Source of the DNA: Micropterus salmoides
Lineage: Eukaryota > Chordata > Actinopteri > Centrarchiformes > Centrarchidae
Length of the DNA stretch: 64,000 nucleotides
NCBI RefSeq assembly: GCF_014851395.1
Contig: NW_024041262.1
Location: 12,793,252 to 12,857,251 of the forward strand
Direction: 5' to 3'
The stretch's first letter is position 1. Every line of letters starts with the position of its first letter. Below are positions 1 to 12,119 of the stretch, in pieces. The notes under the pieces are model-generated. The model ran no database searches and was not told the origin of the DNA. It saw only the letters and a list, made by a program, of their open reading frames with translations. Position numbers and translations under genes: made by a program.

Positions 1-72
1 AATATACCAATTTTATTTAGCAGGATGTTGGGATTATAATGACAAGAGAGTCAACTACTTTCTCTTGTTCAG

Positions 73-2910
73 ATGAAGGATATCTTCTTCTTCCTCTTCT
101 TCCTGATGGTGTGGCTCATGGCGTACGGAGTAGCCAATCAAGCTTTACTTTACTCTTACGACCCTCGTCTAGATCACATCTTTCGTCGGGTTTTCTACAG
201 GCCATACTTGCACATCTTTGGACAGATCCCTGTGGAAGAGATGGATGGTAACATTATCTGTGTGTATTTAGACAATAAGAGCTAGTTTCAAACCAGTAAG
301 AGTATTTAATCTTTTGTACTAATCATGTTACAGGACATATGACGTGTTCCCTATATTTTTGTGTTTATTTCAGTTGGGAAAGAGTGGGATATGGAGTGCA
401 CAGACAATGTGACACTAATTCAGGGCGGTGCGGAGCCGTGCAGATCTCTGTCTAATAACTGGCTGGTGGTAATTCTGCTGATTGTTTATCTGCTGGTCAC
501 CAACATCCTGCTCATCAACCTGCTCATCGCCATGTTTAGGTAAAGATCCATGAGATTAATGTCCATAAGGCAGTCACTCTATGGCTACACAGGAATGCTG
601 GTCTCTATAAATGATTCTCAGTTTACCACAACACTCTTTACTCTGCCTTCTTTGTGTCCACACAGCCATACCTTCACTGTAGTGCAGGCTAACAGTGACA
701 TCTACTGGAAGTTCCAGCGCTACAACCTGATTGTTCAGTACCACTCCCGTCCTTCCCTGGCTCCTCCTTTCATCATCCTCTCTCACATCAATCTCATTAT
801 CAAGAGGAACATCCGCAAGGTGCCCTCTCTCAAGATCCACCACTTTGGTCAGTATTTGTTAGTCTACTTAGTCCAATCACTGTAATAAAGGTAGTGCCTA
901 ATGCACATTAACAACAAACGTCTCAAGTGTCTTTTGGTCGGCTTTTATCATTCCGTTCCTCTAATGGCAGCGTTGATGAAGCTGAATTGGATCATTGTTT
1001 ACTTCCACATTGGTTTTCATCTGAGCTGTGGTTGGTTCCTGCTTGTCGTGAGTTGAATGATAAATCAGATTTTTTTTTTTTTAACTCTGCCCTCCCTATT
1101 AGTATTGCAGTTGTCAAAGAAGGAAACTAACAGGTTAATGACGTGGGAAACAATTCAGAAGGAGGACTTCCTCACTGCCCAGACCAAGATCCAGAGAAAC
1201 AGTGACTCAGAGAGGCTCAAACGGATGTCTGTCAAGTGAGCACAACGTACTACACCAACACAGCAGCAGTAAAATTACTTTTTCACGGCTTCATCATACT
1301 GATGTGTCTCCTTTTTTCCCTTCTTTTTTTTTTTTTTTTTTTTTTTTAGAGTGGATGGTGTGGTTAAACATATGGCTGAAAACAGAGACTTTGACCACAG
1401 GCTGAGGGCTCTGGAGAATGAGGTAAAATAAAAAGATTTTTTTCAAAGCATATGACAAGCTTAAACTCTGTTTATCAATCTGAAGCATTTGTGTCATTCT
1501 TAATACATACTGTACATGGCGGAGCGTGTATGCTCAGTCAACTTATTCTTCATAAAGGTGAAATAACATATCGCAGGGCTGGGTGACAACTAGAACACTA
1601 TGTTCTGATGTTGATAACACGAAATGTGTTTATGTATGTAAAATCTCACATTTGTTAAAGCAATAGTTCACCATTTTGGGAAATATGCTTATTTGCTTTC
1701 TTGTTGAGAGTTAGATTCATAACACTCCAATGTCTGTACAGTAAATATGAAGCTGCTGTACAGCCCGCACCTGGTTCGCTTAGTTTAGCATAATGAGAGG
1801 GAGGGGGAAAACAAGGAGAAACCGTTTGTTTGAAGCTGTTTTAGTGGGGGTCTTATGTGCTGGACGATTTTTTGTCTGGGACCAGTCTCCGCTGAAAAAG
1901 TTGTCTGGCACATACACGGTGTAAAATGGCGTTTTGTTTTTTTGTTTAGTTTTTTTTATTGGGTTTTGCATGGATAAAAAAAAATAGACATGTTAATTAG
2001 TTAGCTTTACAGGTGCTGGTAGCTGGATTTTCTTAGCACTTCCAGTCTTTCTGCTTAAGTTAAGCTAACAGGCTGAGAGTGGTATTGATCTTCTCATTTT
2101 ACTCGAACGCGAATTTTGGATTTCCCAAAATGACGAACTATTTAAGTTGATGTTCATATGGGACTGTACGATATTCATTGGTCAAGCTAGAATTCTCATT
2201 AAAGCTGGGGTTAGCAAACAATATAATACAGCACAGTACAAACTGTAAAAACCTATATAAAAATGTGGCCACATTGGAGAACTAGAAAGAGACAGACAGA
2301 TTTTGAAAGTATCCAACCCAAAAAACTTACCCATTCCCCACAAGGCTCTCTCCAAAGCTGGTCCCTCAAAACACATTTTCATGTGCCACGAGTGCCGCAG
2401 GTGGGTAGGAAGACAGACAGACAGACAGGTAGGCTGGCCAATCCTTTCATCCTGATTGGCCGTGCTACAGTCCTGTAAAGCCACAGATACCCAATTCTTT
2501 TCATTTGTGTGTCAGAGCATTTGATTTATTAATAGCTGTTGCCTACCCCAGCTTTAACTGTATGTCAATAAACAGCTTTTGTGTCTTTTCCCTCTCAGAT
2601 GGAGTATTGCTCAAATGCTCTCAGCTGGATTGTGGATACTTTGGCGCAAGGCAGCACGTTTAAACCTCCTCGGCCTCCACCTATATTAAAAGGTACTTCC
2701 AAGGAGTTCTGAAATCATAGCATACATGTATATTCACAGAAACAAAATGTTGGAATGGCACAGGTTGTATTCAGTAAGCTCGTTTTTATTAGTTTATTGG
2801 ATGTATAGTGTTTGCCTTGAGTCATTCATTCCTAACTTGTCTCCTCGCCTACCTTATACTGCCTCTTCTTATACACAGATGAGTTTGCCTCTTCTCCCAA
2901 TTCAGCCTGA
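73..2910 (+). CDS. trpm4: TRPM4-type cation channel, 3' part of gene (seven exons, 5' end outside window)
   Basis: Predicted plasma-membrane, Ca2+-activated, monovalent-selective cation channel. Coding exons read in one frame: 73-247, 374-539, 666-847, 1103-1235, 1350-1422, 2599-2692, 2879-2910 (TGA 2908-2910), all with AG acceptors and GT donors. The first exon encodes S5 (MKDIFFFLFFLMVWLMAYGV) and the pore with FGQIP, the filter region of the Ca2+-impermeable TRPM4/5 group. The second encodes a short pore turret with two Cys and S6 (NWLVVILLIVYLLVTNILLI). The third carries the TRP-helix region (NSDIYWKFQRYNLI) and a basic stretch. The fourth has SDSERLKR, as in mammalian TRPM4. The fifth and sixth form a C-terminal coiled coil (FDHRLRALENE). 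The gene ends in a short Pro-rich tail. The exon at 1350 follows a run of 27 T as polypyrimidine tract. TRPM4 is preferred over TRPM5 from the C-terminal motifs and the HRC neighbour; which fish paralogue is uncertain. Confidence 0.9.
1659..2141. mobile_element. TTAA-flanked miniature inverted-repeat element in a trpm4 intron
   Basis: The two ends are imperfect inverted repeats (CAATAGTTCACCATTTTGGG at the left; the complement of a near copy at 2120-2143). Both sides carry TTAA (1655-1658 and 2142-2145), the target site duplicated by piggyBac-type transposases. No coding capacity is seen. The internal sequence resembles a repeat I know to be abundant in percomorph genomes. It is inferred to be a non-autonomous piggyBac-like element. 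Confidence 0.7.
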
Positions 2911-3273
2911 TTCATCCTTGGTGATGCTTTCACTTGCTCAGGGCCTGTAAAAGACAAGGATGAAGTGCTTTTACTTAAGCTGCTCCCCGTGCCACCCACC
3001 CTCCAGTCTTGCTGTTTGCGAGACATGTTCATCACTGGACGCAGATTATTTCAGTTTGTTGTGAACTGAAAAAAAGTCAAACAATAGCAACCAACAAAGC
3101 TGAAATTTCAAGTGTGCAATTGACTTTATTCAAATGCCAAAGTCAAGTGTATGTATTTATGATGTGGCATGATATTTTATGTATTTTATTTGCCAGTGCA
3201 GTTTCATTTCATTTCAAACCATTATTTTAACTTAAAGAGCCATTGAGGTTGCCCTCATTGTCAATAAGTTAAA

Positions 3274-3279
3274 AATAAA
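3274..3279 (+). promoter_or_regulatory. candidate poly(A) signal of trpm4
   Basis: AATAAA about 365 bases after the trpm4 stop; a second AATAAA lies at 3349-3354. Either could define the 3' end; the choice is inferred from distance only. Confidence 0.45.
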
Positions 3280-3629
3280 TAGGACAGACACAATTGTCCA
3301 TAGGTTGGTAGATTATATAGTGGATTATTATAGTATTTGGGGCATTAAAATAAAATACTGACTTTTCAAAATCTTTTTTTTGTCTTTAATGCTGTTGTTA
3401 TTAGATGGCCATGTTTTTATATAGGTTTGTACTGTGCTGTTTTGTAACTATTGTATTGTTTATATTGGCTACATTCAGTGCACACTGTAATTTTGTGTTC
3501 AGTTATTTTCAGTATAAATGGTTGCTTTCAACCTGAAATGTTAAATCATGTATATGTGTTACTTTTGCACAGTTTATTTCTCATCAGTACATTATATATA
3601 CAGTATAATGAATGAATTCTTACTGTTAA

Positions 3630-3949
3630 AGGACTAATGCTAGTTTGATATTTTAGGAAACAGGCTTATTCACTTTCTTGCCAGGTCACATAGAGCCCAC
3701 TCTCCCGAGCCAGCAGACAGTTAGCTTGGCACAAAGACTGGAAACAAGGGGCTACAGCTAGCCTGGCTCAAGATACAGAATAACATATTAGTTACAGGAT
3801 TTTGTTGCATTTGGAGAGAGCCAGGCTTGCTGTCCCCAGTCTAACAGCAGCTAATTGGACTCCATACTTGCTGCACAGATATAGGACGGGTTTCAATCCT
3901 CTCATCTAACTCTCGGGCAAGAAAGCAAGTGTATTCCCTTTAATGAGAA
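3630..3949. mobile_element. second, degraded TTAA-flanked miniature element
   Basis: TTAA at 3626-3629 and 3950-3953 flank a segment whose ends are inverted (GGCTTATTCACTTTCTTGCC near the left; its degraded complement at 3915-3937). The inside has the GACTGGAAACAAGGGG and CTAGCCTGGCTC blocks of the same fish repeat family as 1659-2141, with more divergence. Non-autonomous; no ORF. Confidence 0.65.
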
Positions 3950-3953
3950 ATAA

Positions 3954-5587
3954 TCAGATTCTCTGTTGACAATCCCTTCTTATTCAGCCTACCTTCAGCA
4001 CTGTAGGCAAGAAAGAAGTGTTAAATGGAGCTATGGTTTCTCGCCAGAGATAAAAAGATGCCAGAAAGTAAAGCAAGATTGCAAAGACTTTAGGAGATGA
4101 AATGTTTGTGTGGCGCCAAAGTATAGTACGCTTGGTACAAAGAAACTAGGTAAAATTAAACTAGACATGGCATTAAATTTACAATTAAATAGAAAATCAC
4201 TGAGGGAATGTGTGACAAAAACATAGGACCAAGGAAGTTGGATATACTGTAAAGAGAAGGGGATATGGATAGTGCGAAACATGCACCATGGTGCTGAGTT
4301 TCAGTATGCAGGGCTCTATTGAAGGTCACATAGTGGAACAGGGCTGCTGAAGGAGCCTTTACTGTAAATAGCCGGTTGGGCCACCTGTCAATCGTACCAG
4401 CCGCTCATACTGAGAGAGACGGTGTCATCACTTTCTACTCTCTTACTGCATGATGGCTGCATGTGCATATATGTACCCATGTTAAGTGAGCATAATTGTG
4501 TCTCACTGATGTTAATTTTCAGTGTAACTTGCATTTAAACGCTCCTCATTTAACACAACCCGCAGTGTTGCTGAATCTAAATCTCTCTGCTGTCTCTCAC
4601 CAGGCTCCATAATCAAAACTCTGTAATAAAAACATTACGTACTTCAAATGTGAACTATTACTTTGGAATGTCAGTTGCCGACGAACATTCCGCATGTGCA
4701 GACCGACCATCCTCTCCATTTCCTTCTATTTACATCTATTCCATACATTATTCTGACATGACCTCTGCTTTTGATTGGCGAGCAAATATTAACTTCGCTG
4801 ATAAGGCTGTGTCTGAGACGTGATGGTTTAACCCTTTGTTAATTGTAACTTGTTTTGCGAGCAGTTCATATTTTGTGAAACATGCAGGTGTGTGTTTCAG
4901 CCAGGTTCACTAGTAGATTCAGTCCAAAAAAAATAAGTTTATTGGTGCATGATTGCACCTCTAATAACTATTTGGCAGAGAATAAATAGCGAAAGTTGTT
5001 GTGTGTGTATCTCATTTAGAATATCTATCTATCTATCTATCTCTCTCTCTATCTTCAAAGAATTTGGCACAATGACAACAAAGTTTAGAGTATATTAAAG
5101 TAAACTTAACTTAAATTAGAATTATTTACAGTAATTATTACAGTGTTTGAACTTCTCCCTCCCTCTCATTTCCATATGTTCTTTGACCTCTCTTTTCCCC
5201 ACCCCCATCTGCCACATGCATACACCCACTTCCCTAACACACTGTGTTAAGGACATCAGGAGCATTCTTCATTGACATGTGCTTCTGTCACTCATGCACA
5301 TGCAGCCACACAACTACACCACACCCAGTTGTGTTCCCACTGTGTCCTCTGTGTTCCCAGCACAAGGCTGGCACACTGCTCTCAGTCTTGTGAGCACAGC
5401 CCTCTGCTCCCCGTCTGTAGCTTGGAGCAAAGACCTGAACAATATCCCTGAATCACCTGCAGCTCAATTACATTTTCTGTGGATTTAATGATTTTTAAGT
5501 GATAAAAACCTGTCGATTTGTTTTTTCTGGATAAACAAGGTAGAGACAATAATCCACAGTGTTAACTCTGTAACTGTGTCTTCCAAA
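3954..5587. other. intergenic region between trpm4 and hrc
   Basis: No coding exon was recognised on either strand. It contains an ATCT/CT microsatellite (5022-5054), and the putative hrc promoter and 5' UTR must lie in its last few hundred bases. No convincing TATA box was identified. Confidence 0.5.
5022..5054. repeat. (ATCT)n/(CT)n microsatellite
   Basis: Consecutive ATCT units running into CT units, read directly. Confidence 0.9.
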
Positions 5588-8500
5588 ATGGCACCTGTGA
5601 AAGGCTGGGTTGTGGGGCTCCTGCTGGTTCTCTTGTGCCCATCGCAGGTCCCGCTCTCTGGTGTAGTGAGTGCCCAGGACGTAGCTGAGGAAGACTTGCG
5701 TGCCAGAAATGTTGAGGAGGTTGTGGCTGAAGAGGGTGAAGACGCTGAGATCGATGATGGCGCTGCTGGGGAAGAGGTAGCTGAGAAGGAAGATGCTGAA
5801 GGATCAGATAATGATTCACAGACTGATGAATTGGAGGAGGAAGAGGAGACCGCTGATGAGGAGGAAGATGTGGAAGAAGAGACTGCTGAGGAAGAGGAGG
5901 CAGCTGATGAAGACGAGGAAGATGCAGAGGAAGTTGACGCTGAGGAGGCAGCAAAGGAAGATGAAGAGGCTGCAGATGAGGAGGAGGAAGAAGATGAAGA
6001 GGCTGCAGATGAGGAGGAGGAAGAAGATGAAGAGGCTGCAGATGAGGAGGAGGAAGAAGATGAAGAGGCTGCAGATGAGGAAGAGGAGGATGATGAGGCA
6101 CCAGCAGATGAGGAGGAGGAAGACGAGGAGGAGGAGGCGGCCACAAGTGAAAATGATGATGAAGAGGAAGATGAGGAGGCTTCTCAAGAGGTTGAGGAGG
6201 CAACTGAAGGAGAGGAGTTTGGTGAGGAAGAGGAAGCTGGTGATGCTGAGGAGGACGACGAAGAGGATGAGTCTGACAATGAGGATGCAACTGAAGCAGA
6301 GGAAGATGACGGTATTCACATTTTTTTATATATATATATTGGGTTTTAAAATAGATTGATGGGTTATCAAAATACTAAACTATATATCAGCAGTGATTTA
6401 GTATAAAGTTCAACACGATTATTTTTCCTAGTTATTGTTCCCTAACTCTACAGCAGCCCTAGCTGCAGCTACTGTAGTCACACATATCAGTCCTAAAATA
6501 GACAGGCTTATCTGTGTGGTAGCTGGAAGAACCTAAACCATTCGTGCCTTTTGTTGCGCCAGTGTGGCTATTTTGAGACCCCAAAACAGGTACTGTTAAA
6601 GTGTGTAACATTCAGATAGAAGCAATATTAACACACATGTTAGTGCAAAAGGAAGAACGCTTAAAATAAAAACTTTAAATAATCTGCTAATTACTGAGTT
6701 GCTGAAGTCAGAATACCCACAATTCTCAGGTTTTACGAATCAAATAAAAATCTGATTACAGCAGGAACACCAAAGTTTTAATAATTGTAATTGTAATCTG
6801 TTATTTGTTTCAAAACAAAAACCGAAATATCCGTTTTTGGTGTCAGAATTCCTTTATGATTTGAAAAATCACCCATGGACTGTGTAGTTAGCAAGGTGAT
6901 TATAGTTTACTTAAACTAAACATTTAGGATAACTGAAATAACAATTACAACTAATAAAATTACAATAATAATTCTGGCTGTTAATAAAACATTTTTAAGA
7001 CCATATTGGTAACCTGTAACTTCAGATTAAGATAACGTGAACTAGTGTGATATGAAGCTGAGGAGAAATTAATGTTTTAATTATTATTTAATTTATAGTT
7101 TTAATATTTATACTTGCTATGTAGAAGCTCAACCAGCAGAGGCCATTGTACCCCCTGCTGCGGTGCCCAGTGGCAATACTGTTCTGAAAAGAAAGCTAGC
7201 ACGGCTACCACAGGAAGCTAATCACTGAGTTTGAAGCCATGCCTTCTTGCTACTCTTTTAATGGCACTATCGCTGTTAAAATCTCTCTCAGCTTCTGCAA
7301 TCTACTGTTACCCTTTCTGTGTCAGAGCAAAACTTTTCCAAAACACATCTGTGGAGTTTTTTCTATTTTTGCAATGTTATGACATTTAATTTGCCAGTGT
7401 AATTATGTTAGATTAAATATTTTACATGAAGCCTGTTGTTCTCATTAGTTAGGTAGGCCTACTTATGTGTGAAACCTGGTGAGCATTATTATGAGTAAAA
7501 AAGCAATCCATCAATTAATCTTCATTTATATAGCACTTTTCATACAAATACATGTAACACAGAGTGCTTCACACTACAGAGCCATTTAAAAACCACAATA
7601 ATGTAATAGTACCACCCCCATATAATGCCCATAAGCCCTACCACAAATGAGCACCAGGGGGGACTAGCAGATCAAGCCAAACATCAATCCCTGCCCCCCC
7701 CAAAACACTAAAACCCTAGGACCACAGAACAACAAGCACTAGAAAAGCAGCCCATCAATACTAAAAGTATAATAAATAAATAATGTAAATAAACTATTTC
7801 AAATAAATACAGCTCAGTTAAAAGCTTGGTTAAATAGGTATGTCTTTAGTTTGCCTTTAAACATGTCCAGATTTCCCGCTGTTCTCAGCTCAACAAGAAG
7901 GGTGAGAGCCATAACATTGAAAGGACGCCTCACCGTAAGTTTTAGTTGAGGCTTTAGGAATAATTAATAGCCACTACAAGAGGATCTGAGGGTTCTAGTA
8001 GGTTCATAAGGTAACAGCAAATCTGATAAGTATTCTGGACCAATACCATTAAGTGACTTATAAAGTAGTAAAAGGATATTAAAATCAATTCTAAAATTAA
8101 CTGGAAGCCAATGCAGAGACTTTAGGACAGGGGTAATGTGTGTTCTCTTTCTGGTCTTAGTCAAAAGACGTGCAGCAGTGTTTTGAAGCAGGTGCAGTTT
8201 AGAGATTTTATTTTTTGGAAGACCAGAAAGCAGAGCATTACTGTAATCAATCCTGGAGGTAATAAAAGCATGGATAAGTGTCTCTGTATTTGCTTGAGAG
8301 AGAAAGGGTCGTACTCTAGCATTGTTCTTGAGATGATAAAAAGCAGTCTTAGAAATATTTCTTATATGTGACTCAAAACTGAGATTCTGAACCAATGACC
8401 AATACTTCTGTTTTGTCCTGATTGAGCTGCAGAAAACGTGCTGGTCCTGGGTCATCAGGGGACACGGCAATGTAGAACTGGTTGTCATCAGCATAACTGT

Positions 8501-11109
8501 GAAAATTGATGCCGTGGCTCCTGATGACGTCTCCAAGTGGCAGCATGTACAGATTAACAAGGGTAGGGCCTAAAATTAAGCCCTGTGGAACAACACAGTT
8601 CATTTTATGTCTTTCTATTCTTCTTCAGAAGGGACTTCACCATAGCAGTTTTAAAGGCAGTAGGGAAAACACACATCTGTAAAGAATAGCTCATGATGGT
8701 CAGTAGATATTCACTAAAAAAAGCATAATGTGTTTTAAAAAGAGAGAGAGAGAGAGAGAAGCATCTCCTCATCTCCCCTTGCTCTAAGGCTTTCAGATCT
8801 TTTACTGCCTGTCTTGGGTTTAATTCTGTTTGATGAGCCACCAGGGAAAGGCAGTGCTCTGCATTGTTCGTACATGTGTAAAGTAAAATAAAAGTGAAAT
8901 TGAGTCACTCAGTTTTTCTCCCTGCAAGAAAACCTACCAAAACCTCCCAGATTTTCCTCAAGATCACTCTGAGCCTGTGCAGAGTTTCAGGGCTGATGAT
9001 AGTAGCAAGACTAGTCCTAGTAACCTACCATCTCTCTCTGTTCAAATAAATGCTGGACTGGCAGGACAAAGCAGAACACCACTCCTTCCTCCAGCACCAT
9101 AAAAGGGTCCTGTTGTCGCCTTCAGATGTTTAGATCAGGATTTATGGTAAGCCACAACTTTTGTGCAACAATTGTGGCACTGCTTTTATGCATAAGGATA
9201 ATGTCAAATTATGTTATTTTAATATGTATTAATATATATTTAGACTAAATATTATTTTTATATCATTTTTGAAGTACAAATGAATTACAGATTATCCAAT
9301 GATACCCAGACTGATAACGCTCCTTTCACTGGTGACTTTGTGTGAGGCAACAGAAATGAAACGCTTTCATTGCAGTTGAAGTTATCACATTATAAAGTAT
9401 AGTCTGCCCTCCAGCCCTGCTCACTGGCTGTGTTTGGTTTCATTGCAGTGTGCTCTTTTGCACACAGAGCTGCCTCTGCGCACCAGCCTTTTCAAACCCA
9501 GCCTCCAGTCTTTGGGCCAAGCCCCCTTATTGGCATTCACTCCTCAATCCTAAATCCCAAATGCCCAATCCTAAATGCCCCTCCTAAATGCCCAAATGCC
9601 CGATCTTAAATACCTAATGCATTTTTTATTTAGACTTTCAGTTTTAGGGGCCAAATTTACTAGAGGTTTGGGTGAGTAAAAACCTGTGTAAATTTGATAT
9701 CACCAGCAAATTAACATGTGGGCTGATCTAATAGTGTGCACGCAGAACGGCGTTCAAAAGTGCAAGATAGCACTTGTTGTTGATTTAGTACTTTTGCCTT
9801 TGGGTCGTTTCAATTTTATTGTGCAAAGTAATGGGAGGGTAACATGCAAATACATTTATTTACTATACGCAACGTGATCTACAAAACCTAAACGCAATTT
9901 CATGTGAGTGCAACAGCATCTGTATTTAATACATTTGAAAGGAAGGTGCAAACCTTCCTTTTATTGTGGCCAGCCTAAGGCACACCTGTGCAATACCCAT
10001 GCTCTCTGATCAGCATCTTGATATACCACACCTGTGAGGTGGATGAATTATCTCGGCAAATGAGAAGTGCTTGCTAACACAGATTCTGACAGATTTGTGA
10101 ACAATATTTGAGAGAAATGAGCCTTTTGTGTACATAGGGGGGGGGGGGGGGACCAAAGTGTTGCGTTTTATAATTTTGTTCAGTGTAAAAATACCTCAAA
10201 CCTACTTAGCGATACTGTACACACCAACAATGATATACCTATCTGCCAGGCTAATATACTGATGTAGCTCTAATTTGTTGTTGACTCTGTTGATGGTGAC
10301 GATGCAACAGAAGATGAGCAGGATGACACAAGTGACGAGGAGCCGGCCACTGACATGCTGCAGTTCCACCCCAGCTCTTTGTGTAGTGTTTGCTCCATCT
10401 GTGAGGTAAAACTATGAGTCTTTAATGGGATATCTACCCATTTATGAATAGTCTGTGCTTTTTTCAAATAACCCACTTTAATAACCCACAACTTTTCATC
10501 CTAAGCTGAACTGTTTATTAGTAAGTCTGGCTTTGTTACAGTCACACTGATAATTGGTGAATGACTACTCATAACTGTACATGTTGTGTCCTGCTTTTAG
10601 CACTGTTCTAATAAGTGTGATAACTGCCCCTGTGAAGGAGAGGAATCAGATCACTGTGAGCACTGCCAGGTAAGCTGCTTCTTCACCATCCAAAATACTG
10701 TAAATAATACACATGAAAGGCAACATTTCAGTGGACAAGACCTCCTCATTTGAACCTTTTTTGTCTTCCAGGGATGCTCATCCTGCTATATTTGCCCCTT
10801 ACTGTGTGACACAATTTGCACACCAGGTAAATACTGTTATACTAATTTGTGAAATTAATTTATATATTTCGTCAACTTTATCCTTTCTTAACTTTTGTGT
10901 GTCTTGCTTGTTTTTCAGGTGGCCTTGTTGATGAGCTATCTGGGTCGCTCTTTCAGTAAGAATTCTCACCTTTCACAACACATTGCCATTTTATGGTATA
11001 CTTTATTTCACAACAGGTAGACACATGTTGGGAAATGCTCTATTGCTTAGTGTCAAGTTTACTCATGCCATGGATTTTGTTTTGTAGGGCCGTTGCCTCT
11101 CTACTCTGA
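5588..11109 (+). CDS. hrc: Sarcoplasmic reticulum histidine-rich calcium-binding protein (HRC) orthologue, acidic His-poor form
   Basis: HRC is a Ca2+-binding protein of the sarcoplasmic reticulum lumen that acts with triadin and SERCA. Exons 5588-6311, 10311-10405, 10601-10669, 10772-10826, 10919-10955 and 11088-11109 join in frame to 333 codons plus TGA (11107-11109). The ATG at 5588 has a strong context (AAAATGG) and opens a signal peptide (K-WVVGLLLVLL, cleavage likely near VVSA/QD). Residues of about 25-240 are almost only E, D and A, with four 11-residue repeats. The small 3' exons give the Cys-rich tail diagnostic of HRC: CSVCSIC, CDNCPC, CEHC, CYICPLLCDTIC, then SLFQAVASLL. This mirrors the C terminus I recall for mammalian HRC, which ends soon after SLYQ. 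No histidine occurs in exon 1 and only about four in the whole protein. Intron 1 is about 4 kb and holds an L2 LINE. The trpm4-hrc order supports orthology. Confidence 0.88.
5963..6094 (+). repeat. 33-bp tandem repeat coding for an acidic 11-residue unit in hrc
   Basis: About four head-to-tail copies of a 33-bp unit coding E-E-A-A-D followed by acidic residues. The first three copies are essentially identical and the last has drifted. The period is a multiple of three, so copy-number change keeps frame. Confidence 0.9.
7508..8845 (-). mobile_element. L2/Maui-type LINE, 5'-truncated and internally deleted
   Basis: The minus strand shows reverse-transcriptase pieces of a non-LTR retrotransposon. 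Around 8650-8700 is a pre-fingers piece (GVFPTAFKTA-like). Then comes VVPQGLILGP near 8590 and the catalytic box YADDNQFY near 8490. The C-terminal end has LLTKTRKRTHITPVL and LHWLPVNFRIDF near 8080-8150. The 3' tail at 7508-7560 (read on plus as TTTATATAGCACTTTTC) is typical of L2-group elements. The core between the first piece and VVPQG is deleted at about 8604, and the frame shifts more than once. Dead element. Confidence 0.8.
8741..8759. repeat. (AG)n run
   Basis: About 19 bases of alternating A and G inside the LINE fragment. Confidence 0.85.
9538..9620. repeat. degenerate short tandem repeat (AATCCTAAATGCCC-like)
   Basis: Several imperfect units with TAAATGCCC and CAATCCTAAATGCCC spacing, read directly. 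No function apparent. Confidence 0.6.
9945..10189. repeat. dispersed fish repeat ending near GTTCAGTGTA, with a run of 15 G
   Basis: The stretch holds blocks (TTGTGGCCAGCCTAAGGCAC, CACACCTGTGAGGTGGATGA, TTTTGTTCAGTGTA) that I recognise from a repeat common in many fish genomes. A run of 15 G occupies 10137-10151. Family not assigned. Confidence 0.55.
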
Positions 11110-11366
11110 GAAACCTTTTGACGCCACCATGTGGTTGCGTGAGGTGCTCTGCTCAGGATTGGAGCTGTCCAGCTGTTCATACCTTTTCAGCAACATGAAG
11201 ACTCCCACAAGAGCTTGTCATGAATGGCTGACAGAAAAACAAACATATTTTAGTTTTAACTCATGTAACTTAGTTAACAGTTTTTAGAGTCTATTTTATT
11301 TTCCTTTATTTAATTAACTGCCTACTGTATATCATACTGTAGCCTTCCTAGGACTGCTCAGACTAT

Positions 11367-11372
11367 AATAAA
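11367..11372 (+). promoter_or_regulatory. candidate poly(A) signal of hrc
   Basis: AATAAA 258 bases after the hrc stop. The 3' UTR would then run from about 11110 to 11390. Confidence 0.5.
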
Positions 11373-12119
11373 ACATTTTGTAGAAGTATTATTGTAAAAC
11401 AGTTTTAATTGTGCAAAAATCTAAGTGGGTGAAATCTGTATGAAGGCACCAGAAAGATGAAAACTTCTGTTGCCACTCATGATAAGCCATTTTATTTACA
11501 GTAAATATTTCACACATGTTATTACAAAAACAACTGATACAATGTTATTGATTCTCATCTGATAATAAATTTCATTTTGTCTGTAAAACTTTGTTTAATG
11601 TAACCGATATGTGCAAGGGTAAAAGCCAGGTGAAGTAGGATATTATTGTAGAAAGATGAAAATGACATTTCCTGATAAGCCCTTGTTTTTTGTAAAATAT
11701 TTCACATAGGCCTACATGTTAATAGAAAAACAACTTATCCAATCAACTTCACATTGTTTACTGATTTCTAGATGTAGACCTATTTCAGTGCATAGCCTGG
11801 TTTGCCTTACTCATTTAAAAAAGTCAATAACTTGGGTAAATAGACCTATAAAATACTCCATAACTACACCAGGCCCGTAAAGGGGACAAGCTCTAATTGG
11901 GACTAGGCGTTTAATTTAAATTTTACAGTATCTGCCTTTTTGGGTCATAAATAAATATGCAAGAACAGGGGCTTGTTTTAGAAAGTGGGTTTAGTGAAAA
12001 CTCTGAGTATGTTGAGCCCGAGATGAGGGAAACTCTGGGTTTTCGGTTTCAGAGAGCGAGATCAGATAAACTCTAGGTCTGTAACCCCGGCAACTTACGC
12101 TGTGAACCATAGGGGAACG

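Larger units (their letters stand above)
6312..10310. other. hrc intron 1 (about 4 kb)
   Basis: The donor GTATTC follows 6311; the acceptor is GCAACAG before 10311. It holds AT-rich sequence (6350-7100), an L2 LINE fragment (7508-8845, minus), an AG run, a short degenerate tandem repeat and a dispersed repeat near 9945-10189. A possible extra frame after the AG at 7125 ends in a stop without a donor and was not used. Confidence 0.7.

Noticed and set aside
5576..5587. Upstream GTG-initiated extension of hrc
   Set aside because: The codon at 5576 is GTG; the ATG at 5588 has a strong context and directly precedes the signal peptide.
5485..6144. 219-codon serine-rich minus-strand ORF
   Set aside because: It is the complement of the GAG/GAA-rich hrc exon 1; repeat-driven open frames appear in several phases. 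The sense frame has a signal peptide and joins the HRC tail.
5562..6290. 242-codon His/Pro/Leu-rich minus-strand ORF
   Set aside because: Another antisense shadow of the same repeat. Its His-richness is amusing in view of the HRC name but comes only from the complement of GAT/GAG codons.
7126..7228. Possible extra hrc exon after an AG acceptor
   Set aside because: The frame stays open and in phase for about 30 codons but ends in a stop with no donor, and would cut off the HRC tail.
11093..11287. 64-codon ORF after the last hrc exon
   Set aside because: It overlaps the last codons of hrc in another frame and lies in the 3' UTR; the spliced frame ends at 11107-11109 and matches HRC.
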